DNA of 64,000 nt from Vallitaleaceae bacterium (GTDB lineage: Bacteria; Bacillota; Clostridia; Lachnospirales; Vallitaleaceae): positions 1-64,000 of the forward strand of contig JANQFZ010000046.1 of the NCBI GenBank assembly GCA_028277605.1. The letters run 5' to 3'. Shown piece after piece: positions 36,763 to 46,163 of the stretch. How positions within the stretch are numbered: the stretch's first letter is position 1; every line of letters starts with the position of its first letter. The notes below the pieces were generated by a model. It made no database searches. It was given only the letters and a program-made list of their open reading frames with translations, and was not told the DNA's origin. The position numbers and the translations under genes are program-made.

Positions 36763-36797
36763 ATTATACTTCTTCACCTCTTAATTGTCAACAATTA
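36763..36797 (-). promoter_or_regulatory. Consensus promoter of the sugar operon with overlapping palindrome
   Basis: On the minus strand, TTGACA (36786-36791), exactly 17 bases, then TATAAT (36763-36768) form a perfect sigma-A consensus promoter. The 16-base palindrome TAATTGTCAACAATTA (36782-36797) covers the -35 box and is a good operator candidate. A perfect consensus suggests strong transcription needing a repressor, plausibly the SorC or GntR protein of the cluster. Confidence 0.75.
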
Positions 36798-36983
36798 TAG
36801 AGAAAATTACCTATAATTATTGTCTTTTTTTGCAAATCAATATATTTAAATTAATAAATGCTCTACATAGTATTCAAGTATGGAATAAGAGTAAAACGTT
36901 TTTATTCATTTAACTTTCCCACTATGTAAACCCTAATATAGAAAAGGAAAGATAATGCCCATTCCTGAATTATATAGGCTGGT

Positions 36984-37034
36984 AAACAAACAAATGCCCT
37001 ATCTTATTGCTAAGATAGAGCATTTGTTTGTTGT
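36984..37034 (-). terminator. Terminator of the SorC-type regulator gene
   Basis: Long stem (caaacaaatgc then atctta, pairing with taagat then gcatttgtttg) lies 65 bases after the regulator stop at 37099. The T content of the stem itself is high. Confidence 0.75.
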
Positions 37035-37098
37035 TGAACTACCACTTTTATACTATTCTTAAAGATTAGAAACTTTTACAAGCTGATGTCATAATCCT

Positions 37099-38055
37099 TT
37101 AATCTTCCAATAGAATACGATTAGCTGTCTTAAAATCCGTAATTAAGACATTGATCAGCTTGCCTTTTAGAACCGCTTTTATCGCTTCTACTTTTCCCTG
37201 TCCACCTGCTGCTCCTATAACAGTTTTAACTTTTTTTAGATAACTCATATCCATGCCAATAATTCTTTTATTGATATCTTCATCCAGAATAACTCCTTCT
37301 GAATTAAAGAAGTGTGCACAAATAAAACCTTTGGATTCCCTTTTTTTAATTTCTTCAAAGCTTTTGTTATCAAGATACCCATTATACAAACGCATAAAAT
37401 TTTCTGGAACCATACTATCGATACCTGTAAATATAATATCAGCAGTATGTGCAAGACTTAATGTACTAGATACAAAAGGATCTTCAAGTATTGTCTGTCT
37501 TACATAATCATTTTCAATATAGACAGGTACATTCAAAAAGTGTGCTCTACCACCAAATTTCATAGCTGCCAACCTAACGCATTCTCTTGAGTCGTAATAT
37601 TTATTGGTTGTAGATAAAGAACCAATAATCTGGACAATATCTATCGGTTTTTTTTCTTTGACTGAAAGCACTTCAATCGTCTGATAAACTGTTTTTCCCC
37701 AGCTAATTCCCAATCTAGTCGCCTCGGCAACACTATCTTTCAAATAATCAGCAGCAAATTGTCCTATTCCAAATAAGGTCTGTTCTTCTGTTTTGTTTCT
37801 ATTATTATAGACTCTGGCATCCTTTAAACCATATTTGCTAACGAGACATGCTTCATGTTCATAGCTTCTCTCTCCAACAAAATTGATTTGTATATCTACC
37901 AAACCTTCCTGCTTAGCTTTTTTTAGAAGCCTAGATATTCTTGACCTAGAAACAAATACTTTTTCTGCTATTTGTGCTTGTGTTAAGTCTTGTTCATAAT
38001 ACAAACTCGCAATTTCTGCTAAGAGATTGAGTTTTCTTTCTTCCTTTTCATTCAT
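37099..38055 (-). CDS. SorC/DeoR-family transcriptional regulator
   Basis: Regulator of 318 residues. The N-terminal helix-turn-helix (LAEIASLYYEQDLTQAQIAE, VSRSRISRLLKKAKQEGLV) precedes a SorC-type sugar-binding domain (GISWGKTVYQTIEVL, DIVQIIGSL, TVIGAAGGQGKVEAIKAVL). Such proteins bind phosphorylated sugars and usually act on the adjacent catabolic operon. It lies just upstream of the importer operon and has its own terminator, so it is transcribed alone. GGTGGGAG precedes the ATG. Confidence 0.93.
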   Translation of the reverse strand: MNEKEERKLNLLAEIASLYYEQDLTQAQIAEKVFVSRSRISRLLKKAKQEGLVDIQINFVGERSYEHEACLVSKYGLKDARVYNNRNKTEEQTLFGIGQFAADYLKDSVAEATRLGISWGKTVYQTIEVLSVKEKKPIDIVQIIGSLSTTNKYYDSRECVRLAAMKFGGRAHFLNVPVYIENDYVRQTILEDPFVSSTLSLAHTADIIFTGIDSMVPENFMRLYNGYLDNKSFEEIKKRESKGFICAHFFNSEGVILDEDINKRIIGMDMSYLKKVKTVIGAAGGQGKVEAIKAVLKGKLINVLITDFKTANRILLED

Positions 38056-38234
38056 CTTACTCCCACCTACATCCTACATAACAATATAGTTCGTTCAACT
38101 TTCCCGTTATAATATCCTATGTAGTCATACTAATTAAAAAGGTTTTCAAATATAGATAACTAAAAAAATTGATTGCTTGTCTAGACTCATAAACTATAAT
38201 ATATATGATCTCTTTTTACAATCAAGAAATAGTC

Positions 38235-39329
38235 CTAAGTTGTAGTGCTATTTTTATAAACCTTATTAACATAAGGAGATGTGAAAACTCTTAATACACC
38301 ACCATAAGTTAATTTAAAATTTAAGATACTTCCAACCTTATACTCAATAGAGCTATTGGTTAAGTCTAGAATAAGATGGTCACTACTTCCGCCTAATATA
38401 GATATATTTTCATCCAAGGGAATCATATCTCGGATTCCAATATCCTGCCTGCCAATGCCACAAAGTGCTCTCTTTCTAATTCCAGCATTATCAAACACAG
38501 GTTTTTCTCCAAAGGCATCTGTACCGATTTTGCCAAAAGGTATGGAAGGTTTCTGCTTGAGCTCGATAATTTCACATTGAAGGGTAAAGATATCATCATA
38601 CGTATCTGGTATTCTTGTCCTAAAAGCAGTTTCCCTGCCTAGTAAAATGGACTCCCCCAGCCTTAATTGATTGATTCCCTCTGGTAATTTATGATTGGTA
38701 ATAAGATGTAAGCTACTAGAATTACCACCTGAAATCATTTTAAGATTCAATCCATAATCATCTTGAATCCTTTGCTTATAAGTCATCAATCGTCCAAGAT
38801 TAATTTCATCTGGCAGTATACCTCCATAGCACGTTAAATTTGTTCCTATGCCAACTATTTGTATCCCCTTTAAAGGTAATGCAGCTTCTATAGTTGTGAA
38901 TATTTCATTTACATTCCAAATTCCCTCTCTTAAGTCACCTAGATCTATCATTAGAATGACCTTGTGATTTCTTTTTTGTAAAAGAGACTGCTTAGATAGT
39001 GCTTTTAAAGTTTCGATTTCAGAATTTAAGGATATATCAGCATATTGGACAACGTCTTTTGTCTCACTTAACATTGGGAGTCTTAATAGAATTTTGGGCA
39101 AAGAGAAATGACTAAGTTTCATTAGATTTTTAAGTCGTGAGTCAGCAATATAGGCTATACCACCTTCAACCATAGTCTGTACAATTCTAGGATTTGCACT
39201 AAAGACCTTGGTTACACCTGCTACTTCTATATGATTCTGTCGGCATAGGTTAACGATATGGGCTGTATTATGTTTTATTTTGTCTAAATCAATTGTTACA
39301 CAAGGATAGTTTATTGTAATCCCCACCAT
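38235..39329 (-). CDS. orr: Ornithine racemase
   Basis: PLP enzyme of the alanine racemase-like fold, 364 residues. It interconverts L- and D-ornithine, giving the substrate of the aminomutase. The N-terminal strand YPCVTIDLDKIKHN is followed by the PLP lysine in VAGVTKVFSANP; later come MIDLGDLREGIW and SGGNSSSLHL. It is last in the operon, 14 bases after the GlmL-like gene. The Shine-Dalgarno sequence before the ATG is weak, so the exact N-terminus is uncertain. The context makes the racemase assignment firm. Confidence 0.93.
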   Translation of the reverse strand: MVGITINYPCVTIDLDKIKHNTAHIVNLCRQNHIEVAGVTKVFSANPRIVQTMVEGGIAYIADSRLKNLMKLSHFSLPKILLRLPMLSETKDVVQYADISLNSEIETLKALSKQSLLQKRNHKVILMIDLGDLREGIWNVNEIFTTIEAALPLKGIQIVGIGTNLTCYGGILPDEINLGRLMTYKQRIQDDYGLNLKMISGGNSSSLHLITNHKLPEGINQLRLGESILLGRETAFRTRIPDTYDDIFTLQCEIIELKQKPSIPFGKIGTDAFGEKPVFDNAGIRKRALCGIGRQDIGIRDMIPLDENISILGGSSDHLILDLTNSSIEYKVGSILNFKLTYGGVLRVFTSPYVNKVYKNSTTT

Positions 39330-39343
39330 TCTTCAGTCTTTGT

Positions 39344-40705
39344 TCACTCTATACTTAAGCTCTCTTTTAGTAATTGAAGTGCTGCATTAGGATAATCTTT
39401 AGAGAGGACACCTAAAGAAGCCATACTGTAATACCTATCTATACGTATCATCAGATCATGACGAGGCAGCATTTTATCTTTACTATGGTGCTTCATCACT
39501 TGTTTTAATAATGTGTGACCTTCTAACCTGGTTAAAACACCACCGGTTCCTATGATGGTTTTTACATTTGTTAAGTCCTTGCCTTCTGCTATCCAGCGTT
39601 TCCCAGTAGGTCCATATAGAGTTCTAAGTGAACCAGCATGGCGCTCTAAAGCTTCAATAACAGCATAATATGCCATCGCCTCACATAATTGCTTCCCTTC
39701 TCTTGTATTAATAACTGGCTGATATGCCTTTAAAATAGTTTCTAATGTCTGAGGTATTATCTTTAACTTCTCTGCAAGAACATCTTTTCCAATTTTATCA
39801 ATAACTGTGTCTCTATTAATATAAACTCCTAGATCTCCTTCTACGGTTCTTTTAGCCTTGGGTTCTGGATGGACTAGAATGTCATTTATTTTATCACTAC
39901 CATTTGTAACAGAATGAACATCTGTGGTAGCTCCGCCAATATCAATAACAATCAAATCTCCAAACTCCTGCTCTAATAGTTGTGCAGCTACCATAACAGC
40001 ACCAGGGGTAGGCATCATATGTCCATTCACCATCTGCTTAACTTTCTCCATTCCTGGAGCCTTCGAAATATGTGCTTCAAAAACCTGCTGAATTGCTTTC
40101 CTAACTGGACTACTATTTAGCATATCAATTTTAGGATAGACATTTTCAACACAAACCACCTGTTTGCCCGCTTCTTTAAACATCATTTTTATTTCTTCCT
40201 GATTCTCCTTATTACCTGCATAGATAACAGGAATGGATAAATCTAATTCTAATATACAATTAGCATTAAAAAGAGCAGTTTCTCTTTCTCCAAAATCAAC
40301 ACCACCCGCAATAAGAATGATATTAGGATTGATCGCTCTTATCTTTTTTAAGTCGTAACTTCTGAGTTTCCCTGCTGTTAAATAATTTATATTAGCACCT
40401 GCTCCAAGAGCAGCTTCTTTTGCCGCTCTAACTGTCATATCATAGACTAAACCATGTACCGTCATTTTAAGCCCACCCGCAGCACTACTAGTTGCGTAGA
40501 AGGATTCATAGCTGAGTGTCTTTATGTTCAGCTTTTCTTTTAAATGATCTATAGCACATTGAATGCCTATGGTAACATCTCCTTGTAAGACAGAAGTTGG
40601 TGCAATGCCTTGTCCTATAAAAGCTGGTGTTGAATGAATGTTAGAAAATCCATTTACTAGCGTTGTGGTACTACCTATTTCAGCTACAAGTATATCCACC
40701 TTCAT
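39344..40705 (-). CDS. GlmL/MutL-family protein linked to ornithine aminomutase
   Basis: Protein of 453 residues with an actin/ASKHA-type ATPase fold. Phosphate loops are seen in LVAEIGSTTTLVNGF and LIVIDIGGATTDVHSV. GlmL proteins accompany B12-dependent carbon-skeleton and amino mutases and are thought to reactivate or maintain them. Its coding region overlaps the end of oraE by 26 bases, consistent with coupled production. AAAGGA lies eight bases before the ATG. Role in repair of inactivated OraSE is inferred from family and position. Confidence 0.9.
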   Translation of the reverse strand: MKVDILVAEIGSTTTLVNGFSNIHSTPAFIGQGIAPTSVLQGDVTIGIQCAIDHLKEKLNIKTLSYESFYATSSAAGGLKMTVHGLVYDMTVRAAKEAALGAGANINYLTAGKLRSYDLKKIRAINPNIILIAGGVDFGERETALFNANCILELDLSIPVIYAGNKENQEEIKMMFKEAGKQVVCVENVYPKIDMLNSSPVRKAIQQVFEAHISKAPGMEKVKQMVNGHMMPTPGAVMVAAQLLEQEFGDLIVIDIGGATTDVHSVTNGSDKINDILVHPEPKAKRTVEGDLGVYINRDTVIDKIGKDVLAEKLKIIPQTLETILKAYQPVINTREGKQLCEAMAYYAVIEALERHAGSLRTLYGPTGKRWIAEGKDLTNVKTIIGTGGVLTRLEGHTLLKQVMKHHSKDKMLPRHDLMIRIDRYYSMASLGVLSKDYPNAALQLLKESLSIE

Positions 40706-42911
40706 TTTCTATATCCTTTCTTTTCATCACTAGGAAGGATGCTACATGACGTCCTTTAGAGCCTCTTCCAAATCCTGCATCTACCCCTTGTTGAACGGCT
40801 AATTCTGGTGTAACCTGGGTTCCTCCACAAACCAATAGGATATTATCTCTAATTCCTTTTTCAATACAATACTCATGGAGACGTTTCATACTTTTATAAT
40901 GAATATCGTCATGACTAATAATTGTAGAAGCAAGTATCGCATCCACATCAAGCTCTATGGCTGCATCAACCAGCTTTTCAATGGGTACAGATGTGCCTAA
41001 ATAATGACACTCAATTCCATACTTTTCTATTCCGCCATGTTTGATATCAATAATTTCTCTTAGACCAACAGAATGTTCATCTTCTCCAACCGTTGCGGCA
41101 ACAATTCTCATTGGATTTTTCTTTATAGCCTCGGTAATCTCATCATCACTTAACAGGTCAGGTTTTGGAGGTATTACTAATTTATCACTATCGATTGTAA
41201 AAGGAACCCTTCCCTTTAGCTCTATTCGTGTACCTTCAGATGACTGCATCACCTCTTTATGAATAACCTCAGCATCTAATAATCCCAATTTCTTGCCAAT
41301 CTCTATAGCTGCACACTCTGCTGTTCTTTCATCGTCTGGAAGCATCAAAGTGACTTGAACGACTCCATCACCTGCCCATTCCATCTCAGGCATTAACTTA
41401 GAAGTTGTTCTTAATTCTTTGGTTTCCTCTAATCGCGTTGAGACATTATCCACTTCGTCCAGCTCATCTATATAGATAATTTTACTTCTATCTTCAAAGG
41501 TACACCCATGGATTAAATCTGAGGGATGATGCATAGCTGTTTCGTTATACTGACCTATATTGTTATATCCAAAGAATGCCGTTACTGGTGCACAATAATC
41601 CTCATCTCTTTCATAGACCGAATCAGCTGCTATACCACCATGAACTTCACGGGTAATGCCATCCCCATGGCGTTCTGGATAACACCCAGAATCTACAAAG
41701 AAACCTGCCTCTACTGCTTTAAAATAACCACCGACCTCTAATATTTCTTCCATAAACAGCACAGCACGTTCCTTCAGTTCTCTAACCTTATCCGCTAAAT
41801 ACCCTTGTTCTCTCTTGATTTCTACCATCTCAAGAAGCCCATCCATACCCAGCATGGCTTGCTTGGCAGTATCGATTCCCTCCATATTGTATATATGCCA
41901 AGGAACATTTCTACCTTCGTCAGGTGTTATGGTTGACTGTATTTCTGCTCGTGTTAGCTTTGAAATGAGTAAATTGAGGGTATGAGTAACCGTTGCTTCC
42001 CGTGTGGATGAACCCATATATTTAGTATTCTGCTGTGCTCTAATTTTATAAGGCTTAAATAGCTCTCTAAGTGCTACAGCATAAGGTAAATCCAGCTTTA
42101 AACAAGGGGCAGGAGGTGCAGTTGGGGGAACAGATGATAAGCAGATGTTCTGGTTTTTCATATCACATAAAACAGAAAACATGGCATTAATAGCATGCTG
42201 TACGATAAGCTCAGGCATCACTTTCCAAGCTTCTCTTGCTGTAGCATTGGCATTATGTGCTCCATCAATCTGAGCCATATCCGCCCATGCCATAATTTTC
42301 TTAGCATTGGCAGCATCAACAAATGAACGAATCATATTGATATTCCTGTAAAGAACATTGTATTGAGGATCTTGATGTGCCCCATTAACACCTTCTTCTG
42401 CAAACATGACGGCTATTTCTGGTCCAGCAACTCCACTAACATAAGAATGATAGTTGATAGGTCTGCCTACTTCATCCTCTATTAAGTCTAACGCTTTTCT
42501 CTGTGCTCTGACTTGCTTTCTAGTAATTGGAATCCCACCAATACCTTGAGGGGTTCCCTCAATGAGGCCATCAAAGTGGCTCTGTCCTGCTGTTCTAATT
42601 ACCATTAGATGATCCGCACCATGCCACGCTGCCATTCTCATTCTTCTAATGTCATCCTCAAACCGTCCAGAAGCAATTTCTGTTGTAATAACACTATCTG
42701 TCTGTGGATCGATACCATTAAAATAGTGAGCAGCAGGTAACGGCTGACTCTGAGTCAATGACTCACTTGTATCTGAATATTCAAAAGGACCTATTTCTCT
42801 TTTAACACCACATCCTTTTCTCCAATGCCATCCCTTTCTTCTAGGGACATAGTGTTCAAGATCTTTTAGTATAGCTTCAACATCCAATTTCTTATTTGGT
42901 AATAGCTTCAT
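40680..42911 (-). CDS. oraE: D-ornithine 4,5-aminomutase, large subunit
   Basis: Adenosylcobalamin- and PLP-dependent enzyme of 743 residues that moves the terminal amino group of D-ornithine to give 2,4-diaminopentanoate. The B12-binding motif DxHxxG is present as DEHSVG (His about 613). Eleven residues later, in IIDIKHGG, lies the PLP lysine (about 624), at the same spacing as in the characterised Clostridium sticklandii enzyme. The N-terminus KKLDVEAILKDLEHYVPRRK is typical. It overlaps oraS by four bases (ATGA), showing coupled translation of the two subunits. Confidence 0.97.
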   Translation of the reverse strand: MKLLPNKKLDVEAILKDLEHYVPRRKGWHWRKGCGVKREIGPFEYSDTSESLTQSQPLPAAHYFNGIDPQTDSVITTEIASGRFEDDIRRMRMAAWHGADHLMVIRTAGQSHFDGLIEGTPQGIGGIPITRKQVRAQRKALDLIEDEVGRPINYHSYVSGVAGPEIAVMFAEEGVNGAHQDPQYNVLYRNINMIRSFVDAANAKKIMAWADMAQIDGAHNANATAREAWKVMPELIVQHAINAMFSVLCDMKNQNICLSSVPPTAPPAPCLKLDLPYAVALRELFKPYKIRAQQNTKYMGSSTREATVTHTLNLLISKLTRAEIQSTITPDEGRNVPWHIYNMEGIDTAKQAMLGMDGLLEMVEIKREQGYLADKVRELKERAVLFMEEILEVGGYFKAVEAGFFVDSGCYPERHGDGITREVHGGIAADSVYERDEDYCAPVTAFFGYNNIGQYNETAMHHPSDLIHGCTFEDRSKIIYIDELDEVDNVSTRLEETKELRTTSKLMPEMEWAGDGVVQVTLMLPDDERTAECAAIEIGKKLGLLDAEVIHKEVMQSSEGTRIELKGRVPFTIDSDKLVIPPKPDLLSDDEITEAIKKNPMRIVAATVGEDEHSVGLREIIDIKHGGIEKYGIECHYLGTSVPIEKLVDAAIELDVDAILASTIISHDDIHYKSMKRLHEYCIEKGIRDNILLVCGGTQVTPELAVQQGVDAGFGRGSKGRHVASFLVMKRKDIENEGGYTCS

Positions 42912-43288
42912 ATTGGTCGCCCCTCTCTAAAGTAGCTTTCAATAAACTGCCATAAATCAGGATCGCCATCAGCTAGTTTTAAACCAGCTTCACGAAGAGC
43001 CATCTTATGCTTGAGTGCTGCCAAATAAACAATATGTCCTGCTCCTTTTCCTATTAGATCTTTCTCTATCACTTTATCTACAAGTGTCTTAGCTTCTAAA
43101 CTAGAAAATCCCATGCGTAATAAGACAGAACGTTCAATAGACGGTGTTGTATGTGTTTTAGCTAATTCAATTAATGGTTCAACTACCTTTTCTGTCAGAC
43201 TCCAGAATCTCTGCTCTAGTTCAACTTCCGATAATGACGACAAATGCTTTCTTCTTACTTCAAAATCATCCGTTCTAGCTTGGCTCAT
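42908..43288 (-). CDS. oraS: D-ornithine 4,5-aminomutase, small subunit
   Basis: Small subunit of 126 residues, needed for the aminomutase complex. Typical stretches are ARTDDFEVRRKHLSSLSE, ELEQRFWSLTEKVVEPLIEL and GAGHIVYLAALKHKM. The start was set at the ATG at 43288, with GGGAGGT upstream; the longer frame would run nearly into ortB. It overlaps oraE by four bases. Confidence 0.95.
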   Translation of the reverse strand: MSQARTDDFEVRRKHLSSLSEVELEQRFWSLTEKVVEPLIELAKTHTTPSIERSVLLRMGFSSLEAKTLVDKVIEKDLIGKGAGHIVYLAALKHKMALREAGLKLADGDPDLWQFIESYFREGRPI

Positions 43289-43327
43289 AAATCTACCTCC
43301 CAATACACTTTGCAAAAAAATACTCTG

Positions 43328-44746
43328 TTACTTCTTTGTTTCTAATACATCCTCCAAAAGTCTTAACACCTGCTTGATGGAGAGCTTGGTTTCCAATGCC
43401 AAAAATTCTAATTCCTGTTCTTCAAGCTTTTTGTTGTATAAGTCTGCTAACAGACGTTTGATGTAGGATTGTTTTAAATGCATGAGGTCTATAGGCTGTG
43501 CCGTGATTAAGTTTGGATGTGAGGGTAAAATGATGCTTTGACCAGGGATTTGGTGCTTCGGGTCACCGATTCTAATATTAATCCCTTTATCTTTAGCAAA
43601 AGACAATTGTGCTGTTACATGCTTTCCAGCTCCAGTATACTCAGTTTCCTGAACCACTATGGTTTTGTCCTCATCCATTTGCTGAGCTAAATAAAAAGCA
43701 GCCGTTAAAGAAGTATTACCAGCAGGTCCCCTTTCTAAGCCCTCTAAAACAGCTAAAGCCTCTGTCATATAGAAGACCTCTCCTTGAGAAACTGTTACAT
43801 AGCTATCCATATATCTTAAAGGTCTGGCTGCTGATCTTGGAACATCTGAACGATCGGGATATGTTGAGAATGGTATGCCAAACCCAGTATGACCTGTTGT
43901 AAAAGACTTTTTATTAAACTGCTCATCAGAAGCCATGTGTAAGCCCTTTAAATCAACACTAGCCCCTACAATACATGGTTTCATTGCTCCTGCCTTTAAT
44001 AGCCCTCTTGCTGTACCTGTTAGATTACCACCCCCTGCGTTGGTTACAATGACCATATCTGGTTCTCTAACATAGTCTGATTTAAACTGTTGCGCAATCT
44101 CATATCCCAGTGTCTCTATGCCTGCAATACTAAAAGGTGTATAAAGTGAAGCATTAAAGTAGCCAGTTTCTTCTAATAGCAATAAAAAAGTATAGAAAAG
44201 CTCTGGACCTACCGTCAGCTGAATGACCTCAGCCCCATAGGCTTCACATTTTCTTGCCTTTTCAATGATTTCTGGCTGTCCATCGCCTTTTGAATCATAA
44301 CATTCTTGAACGATAATGCATTTTAGACCATGAATAGCTGCTTGACTGGCTACAGCAGCACCATAATTACCGCTTGTCGCTGCGATAACTCCTTCGTACC
44401 CTAATTGCTTTGCATGATAAACAGACACCGCCGCTCTTCGAGCCTTGAAGCTGCCCGATGGATTGGCTGCCTCATCCTTCAGAAATATTCTTGCACCCTT
44501 TCCCCTAGGAGCTAGATTTCTTGCCAGCTGGGTTATATTTTTTAGCTCGTATAGCGGGGTTCTGCCCACTCCAGAGGACTGCTGTATCTTTGTGATATCT
44601 TCCAGTGTATAACCTGTTTCATCCATCATACCCTCATAGTCAAAGCCTATTCCTTTATGTTCAAATTTGGTATAGTCAAGACCTACAGCTTTTCTCATGA
44701 TCTCATTTCGTCTAGACATCAAAGCTTCTACTGTATTCGCGTGCAA
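43328..44746 (-). CDS. ortB: 2-amino-4-oxopentanoate thiolase, PLP (beta) subunit
   Basis: PLP-dependent subunit of the thiolase that splits 2-amino-4-oxopentanoate with CoA to acetyl-CoA and alanine. The fold is threonine synthase/tryptophan synthase beta-like, with the PLP lysine in NPSGSFKARRA and phosphate loop ATSGNYGAAV. The start is unusual: the best-spaced codon after AAAGGAGG is a TTG at 44746, giving 472 residues. A GTG three codons earlier overlaps the ribosome binding site. The gene overlaps the 3' end of ortA by about 35 bases. Confidence 0.95.
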   Translation of the reverse strand: MHANTVEALMSRRNEIMRKAVGLDYTKFEHKGIGFDYEGMMDETGYTLEDITKIQQSSGVGRTPLYELKNITQLARNLAPRGKGARIFLKDEAANPSGSFKARRAAVSVYHAKQLGYEGVIAATSGNYGAAVASQAAIHGLKCIIVQECYDSKGDGQPEIIEKARKCEAYGAEVIQLTVGPELFYTFLLLLEETGYFNASLYTPFSIAGIETLGYEIAQQFKSDYVREPDMVIVTNAGGGNLTGTARGLLKAGAMKPCIVGASVDLKGLHMASDEQFNKKSFTTGHTGFGIPFSTYPDRSDVPRSAARPLRYMDSYVTVSQGEVFYMTEALAVLEGLERGPAGNTSLTAAFYLAQQMDEDKTIVVQETEYTGAGKHVTAQLSFAKDKGINIRIGDPKHQIPGQSIILPSHPNLITAQPIDLMHLKQSYIKRLLADLYNKKLEEQELEFLALETKLSIKQVLRLLEDVLETKK

Positions 44747-45056
44747 GGTCTTCACCTCCTTTAAGAAGTGCTCGACATTGCCTTCCTATAAAAGAAAGCT
44801 CTGGAATATGGTATCCATACGTATGTTGATAGGATGGATGGATTTCTACTAATCTTCCTTCTACCTGTCTGCCAATATAGGTTTCTATACGAACAGAATC
44901 TCCTATTGCTGCTTGATCATGCATTAAAAAACCTTTGACCCACATTTCTAGGGGTACTTTCTTGGTATCTTCAGGTAGATGCTCTGCTCTCTCATCAGGA
45001 TTTAGGATAATCTTATGAATTCTAACGTAATCCCCTTTATATGCCGTGTTCAGCAT
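44712..45056 (-). CDS. ortA: 2-amino-4-oxopentanoate thiolase, alpha subunit
   Basis: Small partner subunit of OrtB, 114 residues. Characteristic stretches are KGDYVRIHKIIL, PLEMWVKGFLMHDQAAIGD and HTYGYHIPELSFIGRQCR. The start was chosen at the ATG at 45056 after GGAGAGGGTG. It lies between ord and ortB in the usual pathway order. It has no known activity alone. Confidence 0.95.
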   Translation of the reverse strand: MLNTAYKGDYVRIHKIILNPDERAEHLPEDTKKVPLEMWVKGFLMHDQAAIGDSVRIETYIGRQVEGRLVEIHPSYQHTYGYHIPELSFIGRQCRALLKGGEDLAREYSRSFDV

Positions 45057-45099
45057 AATCACCCTCTCCATACAATACTATAATTGTTAATTGTATATG

Positions 45100-46146
45100 T
45101 TACTCAATAAGAGTCCTCATATCTCCCATGATTGCCCTTGGTACTGGTAAATCCAGCATTGTTTTTAATCCAGGAGATGCGTTAATCACATGTGGAATCA
45201 TGTTAACACACATAGCAATCGTACCGATCCCTCCTGGAACTTCTGGAACTATTGACATTTTAATTTCTGGTGTCCCCTTAATGGTTATATAGTCCCCTGT
45301 ATGAACGTGTTCAAGCTGTGGTTCAATCTGCTGAGGGTGGTACATGCTTATCGTTTTTTTCCCTTTAACCAAGCCATACCCTTCCATATTGACACCAGCC
45401 ACCTGCTCAGGCATCACCTCAGCATAAGGTGTCTTTCTATGAACCTTAGAAACAATGGGATCTTGACTCTGTACAATAGGTCCATCCAGCTCAAATCCAA
45501 CAGCATCTGCTATCATATGTATGGATTCAGAAAATCCAACATGACCTGCTATAGCTCCATTCTCAGCATTTTCTTTAAAAGAACTCAAGGAAAGTCCAAC
45601 GCCCTGTTCCTTCATAACGGTTGGACCAAAAGGAGATAAACTATTAACACGTCGGCATTCTACTGCCTCAACATTTTCACAAGCTCCTGTCAATACAACG
45701 GCTAATAAATCCATCATTAAGCCAGGATTAATGCCTGTACCTAATACAGAAACGCCGTATTTCTTTGAAAGAGTATCCAAAGTATTCGCTAATTCTGGAG
45801 ATTGAGCCTTTGGATATGCCATTTCTTCTGCTGTTGAAATAACATTCACCTTATGCTCTATCAGGTATCTTAATTTTTCAAAAGTCTGCTTGGTATAGGA
45901 ATCCGTACATACAATAGCAATATCCGCTGAAATCCTAGATAGTATATCATCCATAGATACTTTGATAATAACGTCGGATCGACTCTTTTTATCCATTTGG
46001 AGTATGTCAAACATACTACGATTAATTTTATCAGGTGCTTTATCACAAACACCGACAATATCCACGCCTGTTTTCTTAAGAAGCATCCTAGCAATACCAC
46101 TACCCATGGCTCCAAATCCCCAAATCACTACTTTTACATTTTCCAT
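45100..46146 (-). CDS. ord: 2,4-diaminopentanoate dehydrogenase
   Basis: NAD(P)-dependent dehydrogenase of 348 residues that oxidatively deaminates 2,4-diaminopentanoate to 2-amino-4-oxopentanoate. The Rossmann fingerprint is VVIWGFGAMGSGIARML; VLGTGINPGLMMDLLAVVL and MEGYGLVKGKKTISMYH follow, as in dihydrodipicolinate reductase-like Ord proteins. The ATG at 46146 follows AAGGAGG. It lies just after arcA and before ortA. Confidence 0.95.
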   Translation of the reverse strand: MENVKVVIWGFGAMGSGIARMLLKKTGVDIVGVCDKAPDKINRSMFDILQMDKKSRSDVIIKVSMDDILSRISADIAIVCTDSYTKQTFEKLRYLIEHKVNVISTAEEMAYPKAQSPELANTLDTLSKKYGVSVLGTGINPGLMMDLLAVVLTGACENVEAVECRRVNSLSPFGPTVMKEQGVGLSLSSFKENAENGAIAGHVGFSESIHMIADAVGFELDGPIVQSQDPIVSKVHRKTPYAEVMPEQVAGVNMEGYGLVKGKKTISMYHPQQIEPQLEHVHTGDYITIKGTPEIKMSIVPEVPGGIGTIAMCVNMIPHVINASPGLKTMLDLPVPRAIMGDMRTLIE

Positions 46147-46163
46147 AGTCAACCTCCTTATCC

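Noticed and set aside
28249-38055. Sulfoquinovose degradation, suggested by the YihT-like aldolase
   Set aside because: No sulfolactaldehyde-processing enzyme or sulfoquinovosidase is present, and the kinase is of DhaK type, so the substrate is left open.
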